From: Meghimatium bilineatum | Lineage: Eukaryota > Mollusca > Gastropoda > Stylommatophora > Philomycidae | Length of the DNA stretch: 64,000 nucleotides | Direction of reading: 5' to 3' | NCBI GenBank assembly: GCA_034231615.1 | Contig: CM067306.1 | Location: forward strand, 48,144,594 to 48,208,593 | Part shown: piece after piece, positions 42,905 through 53,775 of the stretch | How the letters are laid out: each line of letters opens with the position of its first letter | Position numbering within the stretch: position 1 is the stretch's first letter | Notes under the pieces: generated by a model | Told to the model about the DNA's origin: nothing | Databases searched by the model: none | Seen by the model: the letters and a program-made list of their open reading frames with translations, nothing else | Program-made: the position numbers and the translations under genes

Positions 42905-43190
42905 ATATTTATATTGAGATAGCAAGTAAAATGGTTCGGTCACATTATGAGAATGAAGCCAAACCAAATACCAATAAGAGCATTTAATACTAGAATATCT
43001 GGACGTAAGGCCAAACGTAGACCAAGAAAACGGTAGATAGAAAACATCAAGAGAGCCTTGAACAAACATGGACTAAATGCAACCACGGCGACACATCTGG
43101 CATTGGAACGACAGCTTTAAGCTCCCATCCCTACGCTTAACGGCAAGTGTGAATGCGATGAACAATCATTCACCTGGGGAAAGACAATAG
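42905..43190 (+). mobile_element. LINE-F C-terminal fragment, plus strand
   Basis: Reads KWFGHIMRMKPNQIPIRAFN, TRISGRKAKRRPRKR, IENIKRALNKHGLNATTATH, LALERQL. The same segment ends the longer LINE-F copy at 56965-58060. No microsatellite tail is obvious. The shared 3' end is near CATTCACCTGGGGAAAG. Confidence 0.88.
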
Positions 43191-43764
43191 AAAATGTATA
43201 TGTGATTAGTTAATCACGTAGTTGACATGATGTAAGCGTGATATTGCAATATTTTGTACTGCAGAACATGAGACAGTGTTTGAGGTTGTTTTAGCTATAA
43301 TGTTTGAACTTCTTTAAGTAAAACTTCTTTTCTTAAGATACACAATAATTAGTACTCGGACAAAGTTCGTTTATAAAACTGGACATGATGCAAAAATAGA
43401 AAGTATACATTAATTAGGTCTACCTAAATAACAACCATTTACAAAACCAAGACATTAATACGTTATCGATAACAACTATAATAAAATGTTATTGTTACTG
43501 GTGACTGATATAACTAACAAACAGTTTACTTTCGTTACCAGTAACATTAATACTTGAGCGTAGGTGTTATCGTTACTTATTTGTGCTACTTCGACACTCT
43601 CCACCTGGTTGAATATTCTCTGACAGTTTGGTTAGTATTGCTCCGTTTGACGGTTGACCAGATCATAACATTTGTTGAGGGAAAAGTTAGTCAAACATGC
43701 TCACACAAGAAATGAATATGCACAACAACTCTGATGTGATGGGCGCAACTGTCTACACCTACAT
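43191..43764. other. No recognised feature
   Basis: AT-rich, with GTTATCGTTAC-like short repetitions around 43480-43580. Confidence 0.45.
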
Positions 43765-44470
43765 CGTATATCTTCAAATTTATCATTCAGCGCCCCCTTT
43801 CAGACGATTAGATGACTAGACATAGCTCCATATTTCCGTTCAGCGCCCCTTCAGACGAGTATATGACATAGCTGAGTATTTCGTGTTCAGCGCCCCTCAG
43901 ACGATTACATGGCTAGACATAGCTGAGTATTAGTGTATGACTAGACATCTCTGGGTATTTCTTGTTCAGCGCCCCTCAGACTAGTATATGACTAGACAGT
44001 GCTAAATATGTCTCGCTCAGAGCCCCCGCATGCGGCTAGACATAGCTGAGTATTTATCGTTCAGAGCCCCCTCCCCCATCAGATAATTATATGACTAGAC
44101 ATAACTGAGTAGTCCTCGTTCAGCGATCCCCTCAGACCATTATATGACAAGACATAGCTGAGTATTTCTCGTTCAACAACTCCTCCCCCCTCAGACGAGT
44201 ATATGACGAGAAATAGCTCAGTAGTTCTCGTTCAGCGATCCCCCAGACGAGTATATCATTAGACAGTGCTAAATATTTCTCGTTCAGCGCCCTCCCCCCC
44301 CATCAGACGATTATATGGCTAGACATAGCTGAGTATTTCTCGTTCAGAGCCCCCTCCCCTATAAGATAATTATATGGCTAGACATAGCTGAGTATTTATC
44401 GTTCAGCGACTCCGCCCCCCCCCTCAAACCAGTATATAACTAGATATATAACTTAGTATTTCTTGTTTCT
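43765..44470. repeat. Diverged about 50-58-bp minisatellite
   Basis: About twelve irregular units of TATATGACTAGACATAGCTG, AGTATTTCTCGTTCAGCGCC, CCTCAGACGA. Length varies mainly through the C-run after CAGCG. Much more diverged than most arrays here, so older. Confidence 0.92.
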
Positions 44471-44599
44471 ACGACTATGAGCCAAAACTTCCCAAAAGTT
44501 TGATTGACATATGCAACTGTTGACGGATTTTTTTACAGATATCTTTATATGCCTATTTTGGTTTACCCTCTGGTTTCCATTACATGAGAACTCACTTCG

Positions 44600-44725
44600 C
44601 CCGTTTCTTAGAAGAGCCCGATACGAGAGTAACGATTATCTACACGATCTAACTTCCATCCATGTCGTAAGAGGCGACTAAGGACTATATACATTATATT
44701 GGCTGTGTCTTCCCATATAGATCAT
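44600..44725 (-). mobile_element. Repeat G/H motif, reverse orientation
   Basis: CTTCCATCCATGTCGTAAGA then GGCGACTAAGGA is the reverse complement of the CTTAGTCGC.T.TTACGACAT core of repeat G. Flanking homology is weak. Confidence 0.6.
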
Positions 44726-44959
44726 AGTGACTCAGAATTCATGTCGAATTCGGATATGTTAGGGAAAAAGTCGCAGAAATCGCAGCAAAGCTGCAAACCA
44801 TGACACAGAGTATAGTGGTGACTCGGACACCAACCGCTTACTTGACTGTCAAACTACTGTGGCGCGGCAGCTTTTGTTTCACTGTCGCGCTATCAAAACT
44901 CTTGCTAACTGTCTAACTAACGAGTCCAAAGACTGATTGCTGTTACAATGCATCTATTT
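44726..44959. other. No recognised feature
   Basis: Spacer before the 22-bp array. Confidence 0.45.
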
Positions 44960-45440
44960 TAATATATACATACATCTAATTCTACATATACAGATATCTA
45001 TTTCAACATATACATACATCTAATTCAACATATACAGATATCTAATTCAACATATACAGATATCTAATTCAACATATACAGATATCTAATTCAACATATA
45101 CAGATATCTAATTCAACATATACAGATATCTAATTCAACATATACAGATATCTAATTCAACATATACAAATATATAATTCAACATATACAGAGATCTAAT
45201 TCAACATATACAGATATCTAATTCAACATATACAGATATCTAATTCAACATATACAGATATCTAATTCAACATATACAAATATATAATTCAACATATACA
45301 GAGATCTAATTCAACATATACAGATATCTTGTTCAAAATATACATACATCTAATTCAACATATACAAATATATAATTCAACATATACATGCATCTAATTC
45401 AACATATACAGATATCTAATTCAACATATTTAGATTTATA
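44960..45440. repeat. 22-bp minisatellite, about 21 units
   Basis: ACATATACAGATATCTAATT plus CA. The variant pair ACAAATATATAATTC / ACAGAGATCTAATTC occurs at about 45165 and again 110 bp later, so a five-unit block was duplicated. The early units carry ACATACATC. Confidence 0.97.
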
Positions 45441-46059
45441 ACCGCATGTATTTAATACATTAATCAGAAATATTTTGATATCTAACAAATCCCCATATTA
45501 GCAAATCTACATAATCAAGAAACTCTAAACATGCACAAATATACACAGTTCAAATTATGTGCACATATAAGGAGATATTAACATTAATCAAAGCGCAATA
45601 GACGCCGGTGCTGGTCAGAAGCTAATCATAAATATAAACAATTATCAATTTATAACACAAAAAACAGTGAAACACTGTTATATATTCATATATTCAATAA
45701 GTCATGAAATGAGTGCAGTTGCACGCAAACAAAGAGGAATATTTGGAACGATTTACAAAGAAAGCAGTTCTTGAACAAAAATTTAATGGAGTTAACAATA
45801 GTTCCTGCTTCCAGAATATTGTTTAGAATGACAATCACACAAAAGAATGTGTCAGGGAAGAAGCTAATATGCAAATTGGAATTCTTCTAGATCTGACACA
45901 AGTAAAGATTCCTTACAAAGTTCACATTTTGAGATGGAAATAAGATGGGTTACATTATAAGAGGCAAATGTGGAGAAATATTAAATGACGATAAAAAGGT
46001 GTAGGAGAGGATAATATTAATAAAGACTGCATATATATGTTGATTGCGATATTTATTTT
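45441..46059. other. No recognised feature
   Basis: AT-rich. Confidence 0.5.
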
Positions 46060-46335
46060 TATTTTTGCGTTCATTCTCAAACTCCTGCAGATTAGCAGGA
46101 TGTAGTCCAGAGGGTGGAATACGATATGTCCTGGTTTACAACCTTGTTGTGATATCTACGTCTTTTTATCTGACACATCCGGCTTCGGTATGTCTTAGGA
46201 GTCACATTGAACATCTTTGGAATGGGACGGTCAACTCTACCCCAGAATCTTCTTAAATCATCTCTTGCGACGTACATGACAAGAATAGTGCTACTATTAT
46301 TTTCGGACCCCGGGTGCAACTCGGGCTGATTGTGA
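46060..46335 (+). mobile_element. Repeat G, near-complete copy
   Basis: TTTGCGTTCATTCTCAAACT, CCTGCAGATTAGCAGGATGT, AGTCCAGAGGGTGGAATACG, then TTCTTAAATCATCTCTTGCG, ACGTACATGACAAGAATAG and ACCCCGGGTGCAACTCGGGC. It aligns end to end with 15524-15790. A 70-codon frame is open through it and resembles the frame in the other copy (RSFSNSCRLAGCSPE). Confidence 0.85.
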
Positions 46336-46462
46336 AATTTGATATCAATCATTGAGAATCGACAGTTGTCACCTTTTTAACTTTACCAGTCGAGTTTCTT
46401 CATAGTTTCGCTTCTATCACCACCATCCTTTATCATTTTTACCATTTTTTTCCTTCATTTTC

Positions 46463-46525
46463 TTATTAGTTTATTCTCACTCTCCTGCAGGTCGGCAGGA
46501 TATAATCCGGAGAATATAATGGGAA
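46463..46525 (+). mobile_element. Repeat G 5' fragment
   Basis: TTCTCACTCTCCTGCAGGTC then GGCAGGATATAATCCGGAGA. It follows the full copy 130 bp downstream. Confidence 0.8.
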
Positions 46526-46549
46526 GTAGAATGACTGATATGTCTACAC

Positions 46550-46835
46550 CTTTAAGGTAGGTCCCAGACAACAACATGCCGTCGGAAATGAAGATAACAC
46601 TTTTTGTACCAAGCCGCAGCAACTATTAGGGGAGTCGCCAGTTCTCTTCCTTGCTGTGTTTATCTTCTTTAACACATGGGTCAGGTACAATTTACAGCAG
46701 AGTCCACTGGAGGAACGATCGTGTCAGGCGAGAAATGACGACGCGGTTTCTTTTAATCCGGAAGTGGTTTCGAACCTGCCACGCTGTAACTCAGCGAAAA
46801 TCAGTACGCTCTCTCTAAACTAGGCTACAACTTAA
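46550..46835 (-). mobile_element. SINE-C copy, minus strand
   Basis: Minus-strand A-box-like TGTAGCCTAGTTTAGAGAGA near 46820 and B box GGTTCGAAACC at 46766-46776. The body has CATTTCTCGCCTGACACGAT, GTACCTGACCCATGTGTTA and GGAAGAGAACTGGCGACTCC. The best-delimited SINE-C copy together with 52150-52470. Confidence 0.85.
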
Positions 46836-47084
46836 GTATATTTCCGTTTGTGTGTTGTGATAATTTCCATTCGTCATCGTTTGATATTTTGTGCGCTTTT
46901 TGATAAAGACCTTTTGGTTCAAACGTTGAATATGTTTTGTGTAATGTAGTGTGTATGTTTTCTTGTGTGCACATCATTACCTACTAGTTTTAGTGATAGT
47001 CCGTCGTGTCTGAGTGAAGCTCTTATAAAAACCTGTGTTTTGCGTAAGTACAACTTAAGCGTAGATTTCGACCACCATGACTTT

Positions 47085-47215
47085 TGTGTCGCATGAATTT
47101 CTATGGGATGGAACAACTAATCCCAACCTCAAGAACTCCTTAGTCGCATCTTATGATACACATGTCATGTCACTGATTTGCTATTCTTTGCTCCCTTCTA
47201 GAGATTCGGCAATAC
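47085..47215 (+). mobile_element. Repeat G 3' fragment
   Basis: TATGGGATGGAACAACTAAT, CCTTAGTCGCATCTTATGAT, ACACATGTCATGTCACTGAT, TTGCTATTCTTTGCTCCCTT, matching the second half of 15524-15790. Confidence 0.78.
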
Positions 47216-47284
47216 GTTATATTTCCACAATAAACATGAGCTATAATTTCCGTCTCCACCAACTGCACACCAATGCTCTTGACA

Positions 47285-47630
47285 CTAGACCATAAGGAGT
47301 ATGGTTTGGCAAGTACCTGAACATTTCAAGAGGGTACCGACCCAACATTTATCTTCAGGATCATCATAAATTATAAAAGTTAGGTTTATGAGTAAAATTC
47401 TGGACGCAATAGAAGGCTCAGGAATCACAAATACCAAAGAATGCACAGTATTTCTGAATTTCAACAAGTATAGTAGCTCTCTCAAGATGTTTTTGATAAT
47501 AAGGTCCACTGAGGATTTGATCATTCAGTTCTATTATGACTTCGACGTCTGTTGTGATGTCTTGATACATTTGAGAAAATTGAACCCAAAAATGGCATAT
47601 TAATGAAACAATATGAATTAGACTTTCCAT
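47285..47630 (-). other. Two overlapping unassigned minus frames
   Basis: Frames at 47418-47630 (ELNDQILSGPYYQKHLERAT, then ILVEIQKYCAFFGI) and 47285-47524 (LINLTFIIYDDPEDKCWVGT, LLKCSG) overlap and look more protein-like than average. They could be one frameshifted coding fragment. I do not recognise the family. Confidence 0.2.
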
Positions 47631-47694
47631 TTTGACAATGTGCCCTAATGTACTCTCATCAAAGAAAAGTTTTTAAACAGAAATATTGTACTTG

Positions 47695-48410
47695 TTCAAT
47701 GTCCACCATACACATCCGGACCTTCATCTGCGACTGTCATATTGTGTCCACCATATACATCCTGACCTTCCGTTGTCCAATGTTCACCATACATATTCTG
47801 ACCTTCTCTTGTGGGTGTCATATTGCGTTAACCATATACATCCTGACCTTCTCATGTGGGTGTCATATTATGTCCATCACACACACATTCTGACTTTCTG
47901 TTGTGGGTGTCATATTATGTCCATCACACACACATTCTGACTTTCTGTTGTGGGTGTCATATTATGTCCATCACACACACATTCTGACTTTCTGTTGTGG
48001 GTGTCATATTATGTCCATCACACACACATTCTGACTTTCTGTTGTGGGTGTCATATTATGTCCATCACACACACATTCTGACTTTCTGTTGTGGGTGTCA
48101 TATTATGTCCATCACACACACATTCTGACTTTCTGTTGTGGGTGTCATATTATGTCCATCACACACACATTCTGACTTTCTGTTGTGGGTGTCATATTAT
48201 GTCCATCACACACACATTCCTGTTGTGGGTGTCATATTATGTCCATCACACACACATTCTGACTTTCTGTTGTGGGTGTCATATTATGTCCATCACACAC
48301 ACATTCTGACTTTCTGTTGTGGGTGTCATATTATGTCCATCACACACACATCCTGACCTTCTCATGTGGGTGTCATATTATGTCCATCACACACACATCC
48401 TGGCCTTCTT
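47695..48410. repeat. 47-bp minisatellite, about 15 units
   Basis: CATTCTGACTTTCTGTTGTG, GGTGTCATATTATGTCCATC, ACACACA. The central ten units are near-identical, one has a 9-bp deletion at about 48219, and both ends are diverged (CATCCTGACCTTC variants). The outer units preserve an older, diverse state. Confidence 0.98.
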
Positions 48411-48800
48411 TGCGACTAGCATATTTCCCATAATGCAATTTAAATTTCAGGAATGCTTCTTTGACATTCAGAACATATAAATAAAACTGAATCGTTGTAG
48501 TTATGGACCAGACTTTAAGACGTGGACATCAGTGGTGTTGTTTTTTTATGCATAGATAATGAGTTGGGGGTCGATGCATACTTTACCATTAGAATATTTG
48601 TGAAGACCATTGCAGCAAATTTAAATAAGATACGCAGGTGTATTTAGCGTATTATGTTCTTAGAATCTAGCAGATAATTGCATAAAAGCAGGACAATAGT
48701 CCTACCAAATATTTCCACCAGTTTGTAGTCCAGAGAAACAATATGCGCCGTGTCGCTATTTTATATTCGCAATAGTCCGATACATTCGATTTCGGCGATG
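48411..48800. other. Mostly unrecognised; repeat G scrap at 48680-48765
   Basis: GCAGGACAATAGTCCTACCA then GTTTGTAGTCCAGAG resembles the diverged repeat G at 37233. It lies just upstream of the long LINE-D copy. Confidence 0.5.
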
Positions 48801-50168
48801 GTAAATAGAATGTTTAGCGTAGAAAATAAGAAAAAATACAGCACAAGAAATTGTACAGAGAACAGAGGTATTTCAATTATAGGTCGCGCTGGAAAAAAAA
48901 CATTCAGCCAAATTCTAGAAAGTAGATTGCGAGCATTCATTGAACCACAGCTTAACAACACTCAAATAGGATTCAATATAAGAACATAAGAACACCATTG
49001 GTACAGATGCCATTTTTACACTCAGCCAGCGGGCAGACAAAAACAACCATAAACAACCAATAATGTTATATCGCATTTGTCAACCAAGAAAGCTTTCAAC
49101 AGAGTAGACAGAGAACAACTATGGAAAATGATATCACAATTTGGGGTTCCACAACATTTAATCAACGTGTGCACGAGTGGTTACACATGTAATCAAAGAG
49201 TACTTAGAATGAGTAGGGTTTTCAGAAATATTCTAAATACAATGTCACGTGAGGCAAGGATATGTTCTACCTTGATATTTATTATTTGTATCGATTGTAT
49301 ATGTAAAATTGCCAATACCAATGAATAGGGCAACCTAAACATCGTCTGAGTAAATTTCGTTTTGCAGACGGCATGGGACATGATGATGATGATGAAACAT
49401 CTGAGTAAACTTCGTTTTGCAGACGATCAAGCAATAATATCAACAACAAAATAACAACTACAACAACATACAAATAGATTACACAGAATATGTAAGGACT
49501 TTAACATGAACACCAAAAATACTGATGTTATGTCAATCACAAAAACAGAAAGAAACACCACTATTCTCATCGATAACCAACAGCTTAAACACGTGAAAGA
49601 TTTGACTTATCTTGGAAGCATCATTTCATCAAATAGAAAAAAAAAGAAATGCAACGTAGATGCAACATAGCATACCAGATCGTAGGCCAGCTGTCCCCTA
49701 TTTTCAAAAACAAACATGTGAACACGAAAACCAAAACTGCAATATGTAAAACAATCATCATAACATCACTATGCTACCAATGTCAATCGTGGACAGAAGT
49801 CAAAAGAAAACTTGTTACAATAGAAATGACTTGTCCACGTAGAAATTTTGGAATAAACAATATGAGATCAAACCAAAAAACGAAAACAACAGAAGACTAA
49901 CAAATTCCTGGATTACATCAGAAGACAACAGATTAAGTGATTTTCACACGCCTCCAGACTACCATCTACAGTGCCCCTCAAAAAGAATTACTATACAGGC
50001 ACGGTGTTTACAAAGTCAGGGGCAGACCATGATAACGATGGATTACAGAAATAAACGAGTCAACGAAAACAAACATATATGAAGCACACAAAATAAAAAC
50101 TATCTCCAGAGAACTCTTGTACACCTAATGCTGCAAAGCATAAACGGATATAACGCGAAAAGAAAGAA
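48800..50168 (+). mobile_element. LINE-D, longest copy (RT fingers to 3' end)
   Basis: Starts with RT fingers (ENRGISIIGRAGKKTFSQIL, then EPQLNNTQIGF), then palm motif A region (TKKAFNRVDREQLWKMISQF, GVPQHLI), LIFIICIDCICKIAN, motif C LRFADDQAIIS near 49410-49440, TERNTTILIDNQQLKHVKDL, TYLGSIIS and the C-terminal GRP..RW region near 50025. It ends by comparison with LINE-D tails near 50168. Several stops and frameshifts. No endonuclease domain upstream. Motif C carries a small insertion (see 49338-49425). Confidence 0.92.
49338..49425 (+). mobile_element. 25-nt LINE-tail insertion with about 30-bp flanking duplication
   Basis: CTGAGTAAA.TTCGTTTTGC plus AGACG occurs at 49346-49370 and 49401-49425 with one mismatch. 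Between them GCATGGGACATGATGATGAT plus GATGA resembles the LINE-A end GCATGGCACCTGATGATGAT. Read as a tail-only insertion with target-site duplication inside the RT motif C of LINE-D. A simple local duplication is the alternative. Confidence 0.6.
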
Positions 50169-50389
50169 AAAAAGTAGTGTATTTACCACTGCTACTGAAC
50201 GGTGGACGTCAGTAGCTATATCTCTAATAGACCAGATGCTTGTCGGAACCTGTTTATTAGCATTTCTGGTACTGCACGCTGGTTACCAATTTTGCTGCAC
50301 ATGATGCATAAAATTGCTTAGCGTATTTTCACAACCTATGTCGCTACCGAGAGGTAGTATGTCACATTCTAGAGGTGGTATCTGTTACC
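50169..50389. other. No recognised feature
   Basis: Spacer between LINE-D and the next array. Confidence 0.45.
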
Positions 50390-51228
50390 ACATCGAATCA
50401 CTGGCATTATGACTGCCGTCAACGTCTCAAACATCACTGGCATTATGACTGCCGTCAACGTCTCAAACATCACTGGCATTATGACTGCACTCAACTTCTC
50501 ACACTGGCATTATGACTGCACTCAACTTCTCACACTGGCTTTATGACTGCACTAAACTTCTCACACTGACATTATGACTGCACTCAACTTCTCACACTGA
50601 CATTATGACTGCACTCAACTTCTCACACTGACATTATAACTGCACTCAACTTCTCACACTGGCATTATGACTGCACTCAACTTCTCACACTGGCATTATG
50701 ACTGCACTCAACTTCTCACACTGGCATTATGACTGCACTCAACTTCTCACACTGGCATTATGACTGCACTCAACTTCTCACACTGACATTATGACTGCAC
50801 TCTACTTCTCACACTGACATTATGACTGCACTCAACTTCTCACACTGGCATTATGGCTGCACTCAACTTCTCACACTGGCATTATGACTGCACTCAACTT
50901 CTCAAACATCACTGGCATTATGACTGCACTCAACTTCTCAAACATCACTGGCATTATGACTGCCGTCAACGTCTCAAACATCAGTGGCATTATGACTGCC
51001 GACAACGTCTCAAACATTACTGGCATTATGCCGACAACGTCTCAAACATCACAAACATCACTGGCATTATGACTGTCAACGTCTCAAACATCACAAACAT
51101 CACTGGCATTATGACTGTCAACGTCTCAAACATCACAGGCATTATGACTGTCAACGTCTCAAACATCACAGGCATTATGACTGACAACGTCTCAAACATC
51201 ACTGGCATTATGCCGTCAATATCGTTAT
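50390..51228. repeat. Composite 31/36-bp minisatellite
   Basis: The central part uses a 31-bp unit CTCACACTGGCATTATGACT plus GCACTCAACTT (with CACTGACATT variants). Both ends use a longer unit with CAAACATCACTGG and GCCGTCAACGTCT. The right end adds ACAAACATC insertions. Frames through it are artefacts. Confidence 0.97.
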
Positions 51229-51264
51229 CATCACCATTATCATGAGCACCTTGACCAAAAAATA

Positions 51265-51600
51265 ATACACCATCATCATCCCTCTAGCTATAACACTCAT
51301 GACCGTTATCACCATCATCACAATTATGTCAGAATTACTACCACCACCATCACAATTATGTCAGCATTACTACCACCACCATCACACTCATCCCAACCAA
51401 CATTGTGATCAAGATTATCCTCTATCATCATTGCCATCATCATCATAATCATCATCACCATCACTCCTTTCATCAAACCACCATCTTCACTACTACAACC
51501 ATCATCACCAAATCATCAAATACCATCGTCATTGTAATCATCGTCTTCATCATCATAACCTTCGACCCATATAACATCATCATCATCACTACTATCAACC
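51265..51600. repeat. CAT/ATC-rich imperfect microsatellite
   Basis: CATCATCATC and ACCACCATCAC runs over about 330 bp, giving a His/Ile/Thr-rich frame that is not a gene. Confidence 0.92.
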
Positions 51601-52149
51601 AACATCTCCAATTATGTGTATAGAAGCTTCACATTAAAACATATTCTTGATCGATCTTCATCTAGAGTTTCCATTACTTAACCGCCTTAATTTGGTGAAC
51701 CAATCAATAACTTCTTCCTTCTTGAGTGTACACCCCAGTAAACACATGATTATATTTGCTACGTTGAGATTTTTGCACTCTTCTGCCCATAAATTGCGAC
51801 ATTATCTTTAATAAATAATCTGTCATGAATATGTGTTCATGCGCGCGCATATGCGTGCGCACGTCTGCTTTTGTCTACGATTGATGGTTTTGTGTGACAT
51901 CTCTTTCTTTGGCCATTAAAATAAATATTGGATAGGATGGGATGTTTATAAGAATGATTGTCAATCGCTTTGTGTTCGAGACATTTCAGTTGTAAGTTGT
52001 TGCTGAAAGGTTTCGAATCTATGGTACAACAACCTCCAGTATGATAATGGGGACCTAGGCAGTTACCCTGGCCACAAAATGGGTTTCTAAAGCAGTGGCA
52101 GTTAAGGGCCATTTGTTCTGTTCAACGGTGTTCATCGGAAATCGTTCTT
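51601..52149. other. No gene; alternating purine-pyrimidine stretch at 51838-51864
   Basis: Mostly unremarkable. CATGCGCGCGCATATGCGTG, CGCACGT alternates purine and pyrimidine for 27 bp without a break. Confidence 0.6.
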
Positions 52150-52470
52150 CGACAATGAGTGGAGTCATTTACACAATCTGACGGTAGATATAAAGGTTTA
52201 ATACTAACTGGTATGAATATAATCTCTTTATGTACTAAGCCACATCAACTAGTAGGTGGGGTGACCAGTTTCCTTCCATGCTGTCTTTATCTCCACTAAC
52301 TCATGAGTCAGGTACTCATTTATAGCAGAATCTACTGAAGAAGAGGTCGTGTCAAACGAGAAATCATAACGGACGTGGATTCGAACCTGGCACGTGGATA
52401 GCTCATGAGAATCCAGTGATAGCAAGCAAGCTCACTAGTAACTAGGTTACAGAGCTCCTCCAATCTACGA
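52150..52470 (-). mobile_element. SINE-C copy, minus strand
   Basis: Minus-strand A-box-like TGTAACCTAGTTACTAGTGA near 52455 and a perfect B box GGTTCGAATCC (52377-52387). The body has GATTTCTCGTTTGACACGAC, GTACCTGACTCATGAGTTA, GGAAGGAAACTGGTCACCCC and TTGATGTGGCTTAGTACATA. The internal promoter looks intact. About 320 bp. Confidence 0.88.
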
Positions 52471-52904
52471 CCACGAATATTAATTTATAGTAATATCAGG
52501 TTATGCTGGTACTGAGGGTAATGAAAGATCGAAAACACTGGCGAGTATGTCACAGAGTCACTAGGCACATCTATGGATCGGTGTGAAAGGGTTAATGCGT
52601 TAAAGGACTGCGACTGATCAAAATATATTCAAAAGTGTGAATTAATCTGCTCATAGGCTAAAATACAACACAATTAAAGGACTAGTTCACCTAAAATATA
52701 CACTATTACCGGGGTATATTACAGAAAAAAATAATTGCTTTTAGAATGAAAATGCCAGTGGAAATACGCCTGCTCATCAGAAAAAAGACTATTACTGCAC
52801 AAAAATGTATTTTTGAAGCAAAATACTGACACTAAGAGAGAACAGACCAATGAAAAAAATAATGTATTTATCTTATCAGCTAAAAGAGTATTCTTTCTTT
52901 TCGT
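52471..52904. other. No recognised feature
   Basis: AT-rich. Confidence 0.5.
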
Positions 52905-53045
52905 TTCATACACCTTTATGCATTGCAGCGTCAGGGGTGGAAGAGTTCTCTGGAGATGGCTTTTTGGTGTGTTTCATATATGCTTTTATTCATTGAGGTT
53001 TCTGTTTGTGTAAACCATCGTTTTTATGGTCTGCCCATGATAGTC
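52905..53045 (-). mobile_element. LINE-D 3' fragment, minus strand
   Basis: CATTGCAGCGTCAGGGGTGG then AAGAGTTCTCTGGAGATGGC, and ATCGTTTTTATGGTCTGCCC, matching 3696-3830 and the reverse complement of 50020-50150. No tail preserved. Confidence 0.85.
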
Positions 53046-53294
53046 GGTAACACAAATTACACTATTATGTGACATACTGGCCCCCCACATACAAAACACC
53101 GCTGAATAAATCACGGAAAAATAAGATTAGATTGTTAGACAATATAAATAATTTAGTTTGAAAAGTAGTGTGTTTCTTCAAGGAAGAACTTATAATATTA
53201 CTAACTTTAGAAGAAATGCAAATACATACAACCATCTATTGCATAATTTAAGGTTGTCTCAGATGAAGAACATGTTTACTGAATATTTCAAGTG
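53046..53294. other. No recognised feature
   Basis: AT-rich spacer. Short C-run at 53081. Confidence 0.45.
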
Positions 53295-53775
53295 CATTAG
53301 CTTCATCATCATCATCATCAAGTGCCGTCTCCGCAACGAAGGATGGCTGCAACGTATCTCCAACATCTCATGTCTCTTGTCTTGGTGGTACACTCTGCTA
53401 GACTGTAACCTGTACATCGTGTAATGTTACTCTCCCACTTGTATCTCTACCTACCTCTTGCTCGATTCCCTTTGACTTTACCCTCAAGTAAGGTCCTCAA
53501 TAAGGTGTCATGTCTTTTAATGTGTCCAAAATATTATATTTGCCTGATCTTTATTTCTCTTAGTAGTTCTTTCTTCATATTAAGTGTCTTTAGCACCTCT
53601 TTGTTTTCTTCTCTTTCCATGATGTTCTCCCTATTCTTCTATATACCCACATCTCAAAGGCATCAATTTTGTCTTCTAGTTGTTTATTTAGTGTCCATGT
53701 TTCTGAGCCATACATTAATATGGAATAGATGTAGCATTTTATAATTCTCATTTTTAACTTGTTTGTAATTGAACT
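53295..53775 (-). mobile_element. LINE-B 3' end, minus strand
   Basis: Minus strand: MRIIKCYIYSILMYGSETWT, LNKQLEDKIDAFEMW and GRTSWKEKK, then down to the (ATG)n tail (plus-strand TTCATCATCATCATCATCAA at about 53300). Nearly the same length and truncation as the plus copy at 42200-42662. Confidence 0.92.

Noticed and set aside
47648..48356. Several 70-85-codon plus frames with His-rich repeats
   Set aside because: Translation of the 47-bp minisatellite.
48800..50168. Active LINE
   Set aside because: RT motifs are recognisable but split by stops, frameshifts and an insertion in motif C. No endonuclease domain found.
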